Notes under the pieces: model-generated
The model's input: only the letters and a program-made list of their open reading frames with translations
The model's database searches: none
Told to the model about the DNA's origin: nothing
Shown: positions 32,786 to 44,245 of the stretch, piece after piece
Layout: each line of letters opens with the position of its first letter
Position numbering within the stretch: position 1 is the stretch's first letter
Position numbers and translations under genes: made by a program
Source: Microcebus murinus
Taxonomy: Eukaryota > Chordata > Mammalia > Primates > Cheirogaleidae
DNA: 64,000 nt
Reading direction: 5' to 3'
Assembly (NCBI RefSeq): GCF_040939455.1
Contig: NC_134108.1
Location: 35,570,501-35,634,500, forward strand

Positions 32786-35700
32786 TGGATCTCACCAAAA
32801 GTAACTATGGTGATAAGACAGACATTCTAAAATAGGCATTGCATAATGAGGACCAGTTCATTAGCTGAGCCCCAAGCCTGTGCTCTGCAAATCCTCAAAG
32901 GAAAGGAGCAGAATATTCTTGCTAAAGCTTTTGTTTTAATTGCAAACATATTGTGTAGCTAAACCTGCTATGTGTTAATAAATAGCTATAAGACCCACCT
33001 CCATTCTTCCCTTCACAGCACCAAAGGATATTTAAAAAGGAAAAGGAAAGAGGATTTAGGAATAGGTTAAGAGTTCATTTTCCCTCCACTATACAATGTA
33101 AACATTTTTGTATTCATGTGCCTACCCTTGACCTCTTCTTTCCCTCTTTCACCCTGGACCTCTGTAAGAGCTCCATGACAAGGGCGTCTAATCATTTCTA
33201 GCATGCGACAACATTTGGTTCAGATTCCCTTATCAGCATTACCTTTTCTTCTCTCCCACGTGCCCCACCTTTGCCTTAAAGGAGACCCAGAATGGACCTC
33301 AGAGATCAGTGACACGTCCACCACTTCTTCAAACACTTCACGTAGAAAATCTTTCAGAGATGTGATTATGGGCCCCTAGACCTGGAAAATAACTGTCATC
33401 AAGACCTTTATATCTGTTAAAGGAATTCATTCCAATGACATTATTTGGCCCCTGGGGCATATTTTATTGTTAGAAAAAAAATTTTTTTAATATACAATTA
33501 TGGGCTTTTTTATCCATTTAAAATAAGTTCAGCTAATCTCAATTTATTTCCAGTGGGTGATTATAAAGTAGTGTATTTAAATAATTTGAGAACTACAATT
33601 TGATTTGTCCTGATATAGAATATGTGTAAAAGGAGATTTAAGTTGGATGTTTTGAAAAGTTGATTGTTGGGTTTATAAAATGTATGAATGGCATTATAGT
33701 AATTTTTTAATATGTTGTATAATGTCGATGCCTTTTCATTATATACCAGTAATATGAAATCTAGTATATATTTTTGTATTTCTAACCATCATCACCTTAT
33801 TAATGTTCAGGGTAACAGCTCCAACTCAAATGAAACATTAAACATGGCTTTTAATTGACACAGAAAAAAATTAAAGCTGCTGAAAATTTTGCCTATTAAA
33901 ATCAGAATTACTTCCAGATTTCTATAGTGCTCTGACTTCAAAAATACTTTTAAATATGCCAAATTATTGTGAGAGGAAAAAATGAAATTTCTTTCTGTCA
34001 ACCTTTGAAGACATTCTTTATGATTCATTTGAAAAAATATCACTTCTTTGAAAGTCAAGCTATTTTCTAAGGCTCAATGTAAATCCATGCTAGCTGATTC
34101 ACTGTGATCCAGGTTCCTTAATCAAAAACAAGTGTTAGGAAAATTCCTCACATATAAATGGGAATTTTCCCTGCACCAACCTAGCTTTCTTAAAAAGGTG
34201 AGAAAATATAATTACTATTAATAGAATTAATGCAAAACACAACTAATGCATAAGCAGTGTGCTCAATTCACACAATTCTCAGAAAATTCTTTGAAATTGA
34301 ATCTTTCATTTTTATGAAATTATAGGATGAAACACACATACTTTTTAATATTAATTGTGATTCTTTGTATGAATAGTTTATTTCCTCCTATTTGTTTTCT
34401 AGAACACCAAAGGGAACACCAGACAAATAAAAGAAATGTGAAATAGTTTGAAACACAAATAATTTTTGGTCATTCAAACATTTTGGTAAATTTTAAAATT
34501 TGGAACTTTATTTATTATAGTGGTCTTTGTTTTGAAAATTATTTTAATTTTAAATCTATCTCCAGCTTTAAATGTATTTTAGGTATAGTTTCAACTGATG
34601 CTAAATATTTTCTAATCATATTTTTTAAAAAAACTTATACATATAAAACTGGAACCAAATCTTAAAACTAAGAGGTTTTAAAACTAAGAGGTCTTAAAAC
34701 TAAGAGGCTTAAAAATTCTCCCAATGTCACATTCTCTAAAATAATGTCAGATCAAATTTAAAAGGAAGAAAGTTAAATAAGGGCACCGTGAGTGAAATAA
34801 ATGTGCATCTTGAAGATATTTTAATCTCAATTAAAACATATATATTTCTCTCAAGCAAAGACTTACAGGTCTACTTTTTAAAAAGTTTCAAGTTATCATA
34901 AGTTATTTTTTTTTGATATTATAATTAAGTGGCATTATTCATTACATTGCAGCATCTATTTCCTATTATAAAATGTATTTTTTAAAATTTGGCATTTTAA
35001 AAATCTTAAGAAAATATTTTATTTATGTATTAGACACATTTACTGAGCAAAGTTTTTTTTGAGCAAGAATGTAATAATTTAATTTTAAAAGACATGGAAT
35101 TATAATGGCAGTTTAAGGAGAAAAATCATTTTAAAAATTAAATGTCAAATTATTGATATGGTAAAGCCTGAATATGTTTACCAATACAAAAATTAATGAA
35201 AGCTTGTATGAGAATCCCCTCCAAAAGAAAACTCTATGAAGTTACTTTTATTTCACTAAAAAGATAAAAAGATATCCACTGATCACTGTATTACTGAATA
35301 TCTGATTGCAGTTCTTAGAATGTATCACATAACAAATTATAATTGGTACCCATGTTTATCTTTCCAGTTTCCCAACTACATATTTTATTAGTTTTTTGCT
35401 CTCCATTATTTTTATAACATTTTTATTAATTGAACAGAAAAGGTCTACAAATTCTCTAAAAGTAAATATTTCAAGATTTTGATGATATAAACTAATAGTT
35501 GGAAACAAAATGAAATTATTTTTCTTTTACAATGGTCCTATAGTCTATAATCATAAATTCAATAGCTACGCAGCTTACTCAAATCTGTAACTGATAAAGA
35601 GGCTTATGTTTCTAACTTAATTTTTGAGTATATTGCAGCACATTTAAAAATTCAACTGCTAAATATAGTGATGTATTTACATCTCTTAAAACCTCTTCCA

Positions 35701-35814
35701 ATAATCTTTAATGGTTTTCTAAGTGTTATTTTTGTTAGTCTGATGTTTTTGTCTTTCTATGAACAAAATTTTCTATTAATAGTTATATAGCACTAATCCA
35801 ATGTTTTTAAAAAT
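32786..35814. other. AT-rich unique sequence
   Basis: About 3 kb with hardly any recognisable interspersed repeat and very high AT content from 33440 onward, with many A and T runs. No gene or RNA is supported. A 16-bp minisatellite at 34661-34715 is listed separately. Confidence 0.5.
34661..34715 (+). repeat. 16-bp minisatellite, about 3.3 copies
   Basis: The unit YTTAAAACTAAGAGGT repeats at 34661, 34677 and 34693, with differences only at the first base (C, T, C), a missing final T in the third unit, and a partial fourth unit. The low divergence suggests a recent local expansion. Confidence 0.9.
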
Positions 35815-35981
35815 AGTTTTTATTTGACACATAATTGTACATGTTTATGGGGTACATAATGATACTTTGATGTATATATAATGTGTAGTGGTCAAATCAA
35901 AGTAATTAGCACATTCATTACTCAAACACTTATTACTTTGTGTTGGGAACCTTGAAAATCCTCTCTTCTAGCTATACCAAT
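35815..35981 (-). mobile_element. L1 3' UTR fragment, antisense
   Basis: On plus, 'tttttatttgacacataatt', 'gtacatgtttatggggtaca' and 'aatgtgtagtggtcaaatca' ending 'aaatcctctcttctagctat' is the reverse complement of an L1MA/L1PB-type 3' UTR. Only about 170 bases remain. Confidence 0.85.
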
Positions 35982-35985
35982 CTTT

Positions 35986-36765
35986 TTAAAAACAGCTTTA
36001 TTGAGATATAATTCACATACAATACCATTGATCCATTTAAAATACGTTAATCAATGGTTTTTAGTATATTCATAGAGTTAGACAACTATCACAATTTTAA
36101 AACATTTTCATCACTCCAAAAAGAAATGCTGTACCCATTAACAATCATTCTCCACCTCCTCCAGACCTCCCAGTCATAGAGATCCACTAATTTACTTTTT
36201 CTCTATGAATTTGCTCATTCTGTACATTTCATAGAAATGGAATCACACAATCCATGGCCTTTTGTGACTGTTTTTTTCCACTTGGCATAATATTTCCAAG
36301 GTTCATCCATGCCGTAACATTTATCAATACTTCATTCCTTTTTACTGCCAAATAATATTCATTGTACAGATATATCACATTTATTTAACCATTCATGATG
36401 GACATTTGGGTTATTTCCACTTTTTTGCTATTATTAATAATGTTGCTGTGAAGATTTATATGTAAGTGTTTGTACGTTTTCATCTCATTGGGATATATCC
36501 TTGGAAGTGGAATTCATGGGTCATATGGTAATTCTAATGATAACTCTAAAAATTTTGAGGACCTTCCAGAGTGTTTTCCCAAATGGCTGCTCCATTTTAC
36601 ATTCCCACCAGTGATATATAATGGTTCCAATTTTCTCTGTATCCTCAACAACGTTTGTTATCCTCTGTCTTTTTGATTATAGTAAGCCTAGTAAATGTGA
36701 CCTGATATCTCATTGTGGTTTTGATTTGCATTTCCCTGCTGGTCACTAATCCAATCATAGTAAAA
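35986..36765 (-). mobile_element. L1M LINE 3' end, antisense, about 0.8 kb
   Basis: 'cagctttattgagatataat' with 'tcacatacaataccattgat' marks the antisense 3' UTR of older L1M elements. Further in, 'tccacttggcataatatttc', 'aggttcatccatgccgtaac', 'aatggctgctccattttaca' and 'ttgatttgcatttccctgct' are the antisense ORF2 end. It lies directly beside a younger L1 3' UTR fragment, so this may be an L1-into-L1 nest or two abutting insertions. Confidence 0.88.
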
Positions 36766-37256
36766 AACATAAAGGACATTTTTCAACAACCAAATATACA
36801 TTTTCTGGAATTTCAACTTTTTTTTCTAGAAAATACATGCATTAAATTTGTTAATGCATATGCTATCTAGTCTACTTAATTCTCGAAGTGTGAAGATTGG
36901 CGTGTTGGAGTCAGAGATTGTCAGACCAGATCCTCATTTCTTTTTTTGTGGACATATTAATCTTTCTTCTATGGTGGACTACTCAGTCCTAAAATACAAA
37001 ATTGTTAGACTATTAATAATAGGAATAACTACTCCTATTTGGATCTATGCTACTTCTTCATATAACATTAATTCCTTTAACTCTTACCACAGCCCTGGAG
37101 TGGGTATGGTCATTCTTATTTTGGAGTTGACAGAGGGATGTAATTAGATATTCAAACTAGGGTCCTTATGATTCCAAATCCTGTGTTCATCATCAGTGCC
37201 CACACTTGATTCTTAAATATTATTCTTAATTGGTGGCTATCATTTGATACAGGGTT
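36766..37256. other. Unique sequence with possible antisense MIR
   Basis: The part at about 37060-37190 ('taactcttaccacagccctg', 'cagagggatgtaattagata', 'caaactagggtccttatgat') is reminiscent of an antisense MIR middle and 5' region. The rest shows no recognisable feature. Confidence 0.35.
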
Positions 37257-37328
37257 TGGAGTATTCTTTTTCTTTTTTTTATTTTTTTTTTTTGACTGAT
37301 AAGTTCCAACTCATGGAGTATTCTTTTT
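37257..37328 (-). mobile_element. Ultra-short poly(A) retroposed insertion with 15-bp TSD
   Basis: TGGAGTATTCTTTTT occurs at 37257-37271 and again, identical, at 37314-37328. Between them lie a T-rich run (37272-37293) and a 20-base body (gactgataagttccaactca). Read on minus this is a 20-base body followed by an A-rich tail, flanked by 15-bp target duplications that start AAAAAG. The pre-insertion minus strand reads GGACTT/AAAAAG, which matches the L1 endonuclease preference TT/AAAA. The source RNA is not identifiable from 20 bases. Confidence 0.75.
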
Positions 37329-37454
37329 AAGTCCTATGAGATAATAATCAAGGAAGTCTTCAAACAACATCCCACAGTGTGGTTATTTCCAACTGGAATT
37401 AGTCGATAACTTGCTGCATATACTGTGGATCTACATCCATATGAGGTACTCTGA

Positions 37455-37575
37455 AAGAAAATAATAACTATTATTTATTGAGTGTTTTTTATGTTCTAGA
37501 TAATATACTATGTCCTTTATTATCTAACTTAATATGCACAACAAGTTCATGAAATAGTCCTGAAGGGTTTTACAG
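37455..37575 (-). mobile_element. MIR SINE fragment, antisense
   Basis: 'ataactattatttattgagt' with 'gttttttatgttctagataa' and 'tatctaacttaatatgcaca' is the reverse complement of the MIR 3' segment. Confidence 0.6.
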
Positions 37576-39242
37576 TCTGGCTGGAGAGATGAGATATATA
37601 TTTGACTGTACAAAATAACATAAAAAAGAGAGATAAGTAACAGTACATGACACCGTCAGGCAGCATGTGATTAATTTCCAAATGAATCATATAAACAACA
37701 TAGGTGATGTGTTTAGAGGAGGGTGTGATCACTGTGGGCTGGCCTGAGTGATTGTGGACTCATTGCAAGTGACTGTCTTACTGCATTAAATAGTGAAGTT
37801 TATCTTCATTTGCTAAACTAGAGAACATGAGATCTAGAAACAGCCTTGAGAAGTCATTGGCTAGTTTGATTATAGGCAGAACACCTCGTTTGTCACCTTA
37901 GTAAGGCGGTAATATCTTACTACTCATAGTGACCATTTACACAGCACTTTCATTTACGTTGTTATTTTCATTTGATTGTCGCACCTACCAGGTGAAAAAG
38001 CAGACTTAGGAGTGTTAGCAGACTGTTCCAGATGAGAACCTGTAGCTCTGGGAGTTCAATGATTTCCTTCTGGTCACGCAGTAACAGAGAGGACTGGGGG
38101 TCTCCAGTGTTCTTTCTGCTGGGTGCCATCCACCTCCAATGCTCCTCCTCTGTAGAAAGACCTGGAATGCAAGGTAGTTGGCCATACTCTGTCTACTGCT
38201 GGAGTCATGATTTCCATATCAACACTAGAACGCTTTAAAAAAAAATAAATATAGCATAAATATTCTTTGTTTTATGGATATGGAAGTAGTCCTAAAAATC
38301 CAAACTCAGGAAAGGAATAAATAAGTTGGTCACTAATGGCAACCCTTAGTCACCAGCTTTGTCGAGGATGCGATCATCAGTGCTTTCCATACAGGGTGAG
38401 GTGAGCTGCTACTGGCTGCTTTTCCAGACTGTGCTCATCAGTTTAATTGAGCAGTGCAGAGCACTGATAAATTATCCACTCGCAACCCCACTCCCCAGCC
38501 AGATGTAATCTAAGCTTCCAAACATTTGCAGAAGGGTCCAGTTTGAAGTTGTTCTACCCTGCGCCTCCCCCATCCTGTACCCTCCCCCCTTTCTGTGTTT
38601 GCCTTTCTTGAAATCAGAAAGTAGGAGTTTAAAGACCTCACTGATTCCTCTCTAGGCTTATACCTGGGCCAGGAAACCTGGGGCTGGTGGTAGGAGTTAA
38701 GGGGTCAGACAGGGGCAAAAAAAGAAAAGAATAAAACAAAGGCATTCATTCACCAGAGAGAAAACAGAGGGCACTCAAAGAGCTCAGACTTTTCTAATGA
38801 GCAGTGTCTGAAGAGGATAGGTTTGTACAATCTCCTTCCCCACTGTCATCCCAGCAGTGTTCTGTCGCGATGGGAAGTAACCTCCTGTCCCAGGAGGCCA
38901 GCATGCAGGGAAAGACGCTACACGGGACGCTACACCTTTGCCAAGTGTGATTTCCTTCATCCCTCCTCAGACAGGCTTCAAATGACTCCTCCAGGGAACC
39001 ATTCAAATCAGGAGGAAAACCTGGAGCATAGCTATAGTTTAATTAACTGCCCAAAGTTGAGAATAAGTAGAAAATAAACTGACTCTCTTTTAAATTTTCT
39101 TTAGATATGAATGAAAGTCATTTCTCAAAGAGGTGCTTGTCAGACTTGCAAAAGCCAGCAGACACTTTTACTCACAGCCCAAATGCAACCTTGTTTTTCT
39201 CTTTTCAGGTTATGGCTGTCTCAGACACAATAAGATACTAGT
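37576..39242. other. Mostly unique non-coding sequence
   Basis: No confident repeat or gene. The part at 37925-38170 ('cacagcactttcatttacgt', 'tggtcacgcagtaacagaga') has the order of an antisense MIR/MIR3 but is too diverged to call. 38340-38640 is repeat-free and balanced in composition. Confidence 0.4.
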
Positions 39243-39462
39243 TACAGCCTGGAAAAGCAACATGGTGTGGAGATTAAGAGCACTGAAGCTAATCTCAAGC
39301 CTTGGGCAAGGTGCTAAACTCTCTGGCTGTCAGTTTCCCTATCTATCAAATGGGGCAGCCCTAGTACCTTTCCTAGGAGGGCAATATGAGGAATAAAGAG
39401 TTAATACAGGTGATACTTGGAACAGTGCCTGGCTCAGAGTAGGTGCTCGAAACATTTTAGGT
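39243..39462 (+). mobile_element. MIR SINE, sense, nearly full-length
   Basis: 'agcaacatggtgtggagatt' with 'aagagcactgaagctaatct' is the MIR 5' part. 'gggcaaggtgctaaactctc' and 'tgtcagtttccctatctatc' are the core, and 'aacagtgcctggctcagagt' with 'aggtgctcgaaacatt' is the 3' end. The order is complete. Confidence 0.88.
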
Positions 39463-39789
39463 GCTCTTAGTTCTTAAAATATTTTTTTACTATTTTTATT
39501 TTTCATACATTTAAAATTGTATCTCTAATTCTTTAACATATTTTGCTTACTCTTGGCATTCTTTTTTCCAAATGTATTTATGTTCAGGGCTGTGCTTATA
39601 TGGCTGCTAATTTGGAAGAACTGGGAGGTAGAGTTTCTGAGTCAATTATCTACTCTGGATAATTTACGCCCCCACGCCCCCCCGCAGCTGTATAGAATTA
39701 TAGAGGTTGCTTGACAGACAGCAGGAGGCTTCAAGAAGCCAAGAAAATGAAGCGCAAGAACCTCCATTGCTTTTGGGGGTGGGGTGGGG

Positions 39790-39900
39790 TAGTAAAAAAT
39801 ACATAATATAAAATTTACCATTTTAATCATTTTTAAGCGTATAAGGCTAGCATTAAGTACATTTATGTTGCTGTGCAATCATCCCTATTTTTGAGCCAGC
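39790..39900 (+). mobile_element. L1M 3' UTR fragment, sense
   Basis: 'aaaatacataatataaaatt' with 'taccattttaatcattttta', 'gcattaagtacatttatgtt' and 'gctgtgcaatcatccctatt' is the typical segment of old L1M 3' UTRs. Confidence 0.75.
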
Positions 39901-40494
39901 CCTGCCCCATCTGGGGAACCTGGAAACTGATAACAGAATAAAGCAGATATGTGGCTAAGTCCTCTTCCCTTGGAGATAGTTTTCCTTCCTTAGAGATGTC
40001 TATTCAAAGAAAAAAGAGAAAACATAGCTACTTGAACTTTTTTCTTGGGCCTTTCTTGTCCTCTTTTTGTCCTACAATATTTGCATATAATAATTCGAAA
40101 AGGAACGTGAATTTTCAGATAAATTTTCTAAGTACCACACTGTCTCTCCTGCAGAAAATACTGAAGCTTATTAACAGTCTTGACTTATCATGTTAAACTC
40201 ATGAGAGAGCAGCTGAGAGCTTTTGTGTTCTATCTATATGGAAACTTCCTTTCCTAAGTCACATAAAATTATAAGAATAACCCTGTTTTGTTACAGAAAG
40301 AAATAGTAACCTCAGAGCATGTATAGATTTATAATATGCTTAAAAAAATGTTTGCATTCAGAAGAATTTACCAGGCAACCCTGTGAGTGATTGGACAGGA
40401 CAACCTATCAGGAGACTTGTGGGAGAGGAATGACTTAAAATAAAAAGACAATTAAAATGGATTTTCAGTGCTATTGATGGTGGTAAAATGAACA
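39901..40494. other. Unique non-coding sequence
   Basis: No repeat or gene recognised. Confidence 0.5.
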
Positions 40495-40990
40495 CTTAAG
40501 AACACTACTGATGAAGAATAAATTGGTAAACCTGTGGAGAAAATTATATATAATGTATAAAGAACCTGAAAAATGATTAAACACTTTGATCATAATTTCA
40601 TTTCTTGGGAGTTATTTTAAGAAAATGATCAGACAAAAATTAGCACACTAAAATAATAATCACAACAATATTTCTTACAGTTAAATGAGAGAAATAATTT
40701 AAATAAATGTTCAAAAATGGAAAGTGGTAAAATATATCAACAACTGATCTATTTGAAGTAATGTTACAGAGTAGTTATAATTTGTCAGTAAAGAAGGTCC
40801 ATGACATGTAAGAATGTTCATGATAAACTAAGTGAAAAAAGAATATAATTTTTCTATGTAGTGTCATGTCAACCATGTAAAAATATGTACAGAAAAAAGG
40901 CTGGTTATATCTGGATGTGGGAATCTGAGTTTCCACATCCAAACCAATAAGATTTCTTTTTCCATGCATTGCGCTCCATTTCATGAGAAA
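40495..40990 (+). mobile_element. Ancient L1M/HAL1-type LINE 3' region, sense
   Basis: 'gaataaattggtaaacctgt', 'aagaaaatgatcagacaaaa', 'atggaaagtggtaaaatata', 'tgttcatgataaactaagtg' and 'taaaaatatgtacagaaaaa' followed by 'aggctgg' match, in order, the ORF2 end and 3' UTR of old L1ME/HAL1-class elements. It is highly diverged and non-coding. Confidence 0.65.
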
Positions 40991-42912
40991 GAAAGAAATC
41001 ACAAGTAACTGAGTTAATGCAAAGAATTTGTTTAAAAGTGAACATCCCAGGGTAGGTCTGTGGGGAGTAAGTTTATTCGTCTATAGCTCTTAAAAGACGA
41101 CATGTTTAATGGTGACCCTGAGGCACATAACATTCTGAGGCGCCTTCTGAATCAGCAATGGTTTTGCTTGGTATGGTTTTAATACTAGGTGAGCATATTG
41201 TCTTCTAATATTTTGAAAGTTGGTGGTTTATGTATGGGGTATCCATAACTCTTGTGTAAGCAAAAGACTCAATTAACCAGAACACTGTATTCTCCTGTCT
41301 TTATGGATAATCTAGCCGCAATCCTGTGGCTGCAAGTTCTATTCACTTAAAGAATTAAATTTTTATTAATATTTACTCAATTAGTAGATCTTACTCAGCC
41401 CCAAACAGACTCCCACATGAGAAGGTCTACATCTGAATGATGAGAATAAAGCAGTTTCCAAGTTTCTTTAGGCAACATAAATATCAGCTCTTGCCAACCG
41501 AAAAGGGACAATTTCCACCATTAATAGGTGGGGCAGAGAGAAAAGAGAGGGACCACCAGTGTGCTGCACACACAGGCTGGCCACTCTGTTTCCCCAGTAG
41601 CCTCTCCCACGGCGGAGCTTCCCAGTGCCACCAAAAGAAGACTGGCATCTCTCCAGGAAGGCAAAGGCTCCTTTTCATACTCTGAGCTGCCATATGTTTT
41701 GAGTTGAGGTCAAAACTTAAAGGGCTTGCAAAGTGGCCACAGGGCTTTGCCTGTAGATGAGCCTTTGGACTTGCTTCTGAAGACTACGTCCCCATGGCCA
41801 TTCTGGGTATTTTAACAGCTTTGTTTGCAATTAGGGATACATATTTCAACATGGCCTAGGATCAAATATGAACTCCGAATTGAAGACAAACGCTTAAATC
41901 GGCCGCCAAAAATGATTTCCTTCTAAGTGTGTCCAAAACGGCAGCTAGATTTTGTGTGGCATGTTTTTGGATCCCATAAGCTGGACTCCCTAGCTTTCCA
42001 GATCCAAGTTATTTCGAGAATCCCTTTTTCCTCTTGCTGACCCTACATCTGATGTCAGAGCATTCCATGTGATTCTCAGTTGCTCCCGTACCTTTCGTAG
42101 GTTTTGCCCCTTTGACACTTTCTGTAACTGCATTCGAGTGGACAAATTATCTGGGGTCTATGCTAGACTGAGACAACAGTCGTCCTTGTAATTAAATTCC
42201 TCTGGGAAAAGAAGTGCTTTCAGTTGAGTTTGTCAGACGGCAAGCATTTTGCCGAATGTCTGATGAACAGTGTGTTAGTTCCAGCGGTGACAGAATGAGC
42301 CTAGAAAGGAATGGTGGAGGCTCTTTACGTTTGAGTTGGAGGGATGTAGGTCCCAGAGTCACAGAAGGAGCCCGGGAGATGGCTCTGTGCTTAGCAAATT
42401 ATTGAATAAATAAATGAATGAGTGTGAATTACATGATCAGAGCAATGATAAAACAGTGGCTACATAGGCAATTTACACAGTACGAATGGACAGCTTGAGA
42501 AAATTGACACTGTGGATATGTTTGGAGTGGGGCTAGATTTAAATGAAGCAGTTGTGGGAAAATTTGAACCAGGTCTTAAAGGAATAAAGTTAGGTCTACT
42601 TTTTTGGAGTACCTGTTTGAAGGAGCAAGACTATCTGTTTGTTACGACAGAACCATGCAAAAGTCTTCTCTCCATGAGCAGACAAAATATGTCCTTCTGA
42701 TTGTGCTGAGGTCTTTTCAATCATGAGCATGAGAAAGAATGCACCCTTACACAATAAAACTCCAGTATGCAGTTAAGTTGTTTTTACGGATTCTTTAAAA
42801 ACTCACTCTACCCTTTGTCAAAATGTAGCTTTTCTCAATACATGAAATCAAAGTTAATCCCTCTTTCAAGTGAGTCTCTATTGCACTTTCCTTTTTTTAT
42901 AAATTTATAAAT
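40991..42912. other. Unique non-coding sequence
   Basis: About 1.9 kb with no recognisable interspersed repeat. The block 41700-42260 is balanced in composition with scattered CpGs (for example near 41895-41945 and 42225-42290). Open frames are short and lack domains. It is a reasonable region to test for non-coding conservation. Confidence 0.4.
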
Positions 42913-43040
42913 TTATATTTTCTATAAATATTTACTTATAATCTACTTTGTCCCAGACACTGTGCTTAGTGCTGAGAATATAAAGAAGATAGGATCCCTG
43001 ACCTGAAGAGGCCTGGGTCTAGGGAGTATAAATAAATAGA
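42913..43040 (-). mobile_element. L2 LINE 3' end, antisense
   Basis: 'aaatatttacttataatcta' with 'ctttgtcccagacactgtgc', 'ttagtgctgagaatataaag' and 'gatccctgacctgaagaggc' is the reverse complement of the L2 3' end. Confidence 0.75.
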
Positions 43041-43419
43041 CAATTAAAATGCAACATTCCTAAAGCATCTCTATTGAACTTATTTATTTAGATGTCTGCT
43101 TCTATTTATTGAGATTATTTAATTTGAACTGTGTGAGTACAGAGCCTGGATATCATACATATTTGATTCTCAGGTATCTGGGACACATCCCATGTGTTTA
43201 GATAAATTTATTGAATTTAATGAAATTAAGTAAAATCTACAAATGATGGATCTAGAAGCAGTTTACAGTACTTATTTTTTTCTTATATTATTATAGAACT
43301 TTTGTATTTGGGAAGAATACTATATGCACTGAGTCTGAATTGGTCCAGACCTAAGTCTAAAATATAGATTTTAAAAATTATTTTATTTTATTTTAAAGGG
43401 AATAGTGTCCTATTTAGAA

Positions 43420-43600
43420 ACAGCTTAAGAGTTTGTACTCAAAAGATCTGGATTTCAGTTCCTGTGTGAATGACATTTTTCCTAAGACCCAGTTTCCTCA
43501 TCTCTGAAAGGAAGATATAAATAAAACCCAGTTCACAAGCTTTAAAATAAAATTAGATTTGATATATGTGAAAATTGTTTTGTAAACTGTAAAATGAGAA
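43420..43600 (+). mobile_element. MIR SINE, sense, diverged
   Basis: 'agatctggatttcagttcct', 'cctaagacccagtttcctca' with 'tctctgaaaggaagatataa', and 'attgttttgtaaactgtaaa' follow the MIR core order. Confidence 0.65.
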
Positions 43601-43619
43601 GAAATATTTGTGGTGAAGC

Positions 43620-43685
43620 ACAGAATCAATTAATGACATAGAAACAGAAATGAAAATGAAACAGAATCAATTAATGAAATAGAAA
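43620..43685 (+). repeat. 25-bp direct repeat, 41-bp period
   Basis: ACAGAATCAATTAATG, then ACATAGAAA in copy 1 (43620-43644) and AAATAGAAA in copy 2 (43661-43685). There is one mismatch in 25 bases. The 16 bases between are an A/G-rich variant of the same words, so local slippage is more likely than an insertion. Confidence 0.9.
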
Positions 43686-43789
43686 ATGCTATCAGGCAAT
43701 TATTACTTTTTTATTATTATTACTTTTGTTTTTCTGTGTATCATCATCTGTGTATCATCTCCTCCTTGGAGAAATGTCCTTTTCCCAGT

Positions 43790-44105
43790 CCATGGGACTT
43801 TGCTGTGGCCCTGCCCCCAGGAAGTCCTAGTCCTGGCCTAGGACAGGCTAAGCCAGACAGACTCTGATTTCTGGGAATTGGAGTCTTGTGTGGATATGTG
43901 GGGACTGAAGTGGAGTGGTAGCCGTGTCCAAGGGAGCCACTAGCTCCTGTGTATGAGGTCATAGCTGCCCTGGTTTCTGCCCTTCAGGAGGCCTGATTGT
44001 CTAGCTTTCCCTTCCAATCTGTGAGCTGCCCAGCATATTTTCACAAACTCCTTTCTTTAAGTTAGTCATGGCTATTGTTTCTTGCCACTACAAATATTCA
44101 TCGAT
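43790..44105 (+). mobile_element. Ancient interspersed repeat, family uncertain
   Basis: 'gacaggctaagccagacaga' with 'ctctgatttctgggaattgg', 'tagctgccctggtttctgcc' and 'agttagtcatggctattgtt' with 'tcttgccac' recall a common mammalian repeat of LTR-like layout whose end reads 'aagccagtttgagttgggtt' with 'tctgtcacttgcaacc'. I cannot assign a family with confidence. Confidence 0.4.
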
Positions 44106-44139
44106 AAACTCTCTCCCAGGTTGATTTTAATTGATCTGA

Positions 44140-44245
44140 ATCAGCATTTATTGAGTTTTTGGATGTTCATCTCATGCACACTCCTAAAGGTATAAGAGAT
44201 ATGCTTATACCTGATTTTAAGAAGCTCAGTCTCTTCTCTAAAGCA
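44140..44245 (-). mobile_element. L2 3'-end fragment, antisense, with small hairpin
   Basis: 'cagcatttattgagtttttg' through 'aagaagctcagtctcttctc' is an eroded antisense L2 3' end. Inside it AGGTATAAG (44188-44196) and CTTATACCT (44204-44212) form a perfect 9-bp-arm hairpin with a 7-base loop. Confidence 0.55.
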
